The notes beneath the pieces are model-generated. The model saw only the letters and a list, made by a program, of their open reading frames with translations, searched no databases and was not told the DNA's origin. DNA of 33,771 bases from an uncultured Akkermansia sp. (lineage in GTDB: Bacteria; Verrucomicrobiota; Verrucomicrobiia; Verrucomicrobiales; Akkermansiaceae), in the NCBI GenBank assembly GCA_904501975.1, contig CAJGCZ010000027.1, positions 1-33,771 of the forward strand, read 5' to 3'. Below are positions 33,549-33,771 of this stretch, piece after piece (the stretch's first letter is position 1; every line of letters begins with the position of its first letter). The position numbers and the translations under genes are program-made.

Positions 33549-33771
33549 TTAGAAGTTGATGCGGTAGCCGACCGTGCCGTTCACGTTCGTGTAGCCACTG
33601 CGAAGCTCAGCGGATACGTCGAAGAACAGAGTTCCGGCATCCTCATCGCCCAGCGGGATGGAAAGGCCGGCACCCAACTCTACGCCGAAGGCGCCCAGCT
33701 CGGCACTCTCTACCGTGCCCTTGCCCTTACCGTTGAGCAAGGCTACATCGGCCTCGCTGCTGCGGTCGCCA
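33549..33771 (-). CDS. Autotransporter barrel C-terminus, N-terminus beyond window
   Basis: The final 73 residues of a protein whose start lies right of the window. The sequence GDRSSEADVALLNGK, then AFGVELGAGLSIPLG, then FFDVSAELRSGY and the closing GTVGYRINF aligns with the end of the autotransporter at 24944 (AGDRRGEASVSW, VLGAELGAGLNIPVG, YMDASAELRAHS, GNIGYRCRF). It therefore ends an autotransporter beta-barrel with a C-terminal phenylalanine. No start codon should be assigned inside the window. Confidence 0.85.
   Translation of the reverse strand, partial: GDRSSEADVALLNGKGKGTVESAELGAFGVELGAGLSIPLGDEDAGTLFFDVSAELRSGYTNVNGTVGYRINF

Overview
The window looks like a chromosomal segment from a Gram-negative gut-type Verrucomicrobiota, possibly Akkermansiaceae. 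This is an inference from style, not from a marker gene. The clues are two autotransporters with barrels ending in phenylalanine, an OprP-like porin, DUF1573 and DUF4143 proteins, few clear Shine-Dalgarno sequences, and moderately high G+C in the housekeeping genes.

Positions 1-12533 are an accessory defence island, all on the minus strand. In transcription order it holds: a DprA-like Rossmannoid fragment; a large SNF2-type helicase with a degenerate PLD-like N-terminus; a DUF4391 protein; a type III DNA methyltransferase (Mod); a type III restriction helicase-nuclease (Res); a PD-(D/E)xK-like nuclease; an SMC/ABC-type ATPase; and an AlbA_2 (Schlafen-type) protein that runs off the left edge. 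From helicase to ATPase the genes overlap or lie within 15 bases of each other, so six proteins probably share a transcript. The nuclease-ATPase pair is much more A+T-rich than Res, and the pair resembles Lamassu or ABC-three-component modules. It looks like a second, separately acquired defence unit attached to the end of a restriction-modification operon.

Positions 12596-18974 hold a minus-strand housekeeping operon (alaS then pssA). Upstream of it is a minus-strand pair, a DUF4143-type AAA ATPase followed by an ankyrin-repeat protein. The ATPase promoter is preceded by four tandem copies of a 33-bp unit.

Positions 18882-24905 are a phosphate-uptake locus. pstC, pstA, pstB and phoU run rightward; an OprP-like porin and pstS run leftward to meet them, with back-to-back terminators between. 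Both promoters carry the same motif, GTGAC-N6-GCCACATG (once at pstC, twice in tandem at the porin). It is a good candidate for this lineage's Pho box.

Positions 24944-33771 hold a 1339-residue autotransporter, a DUF1573 lipoprotein-like or periplasmic protein, lspA and ileS (one operon, ileS first), and the C-terminus of a second autotransporter. The spacer at 28964-29303 has a second 33-bp-period repeat with a related core. The ileS and autotransporter promoters place the transcription start only a few bases from the ATG, which suggests leaderless mRNAs.

No tRNA, rRNA, CRISPR array, transposase or integrase was seen.
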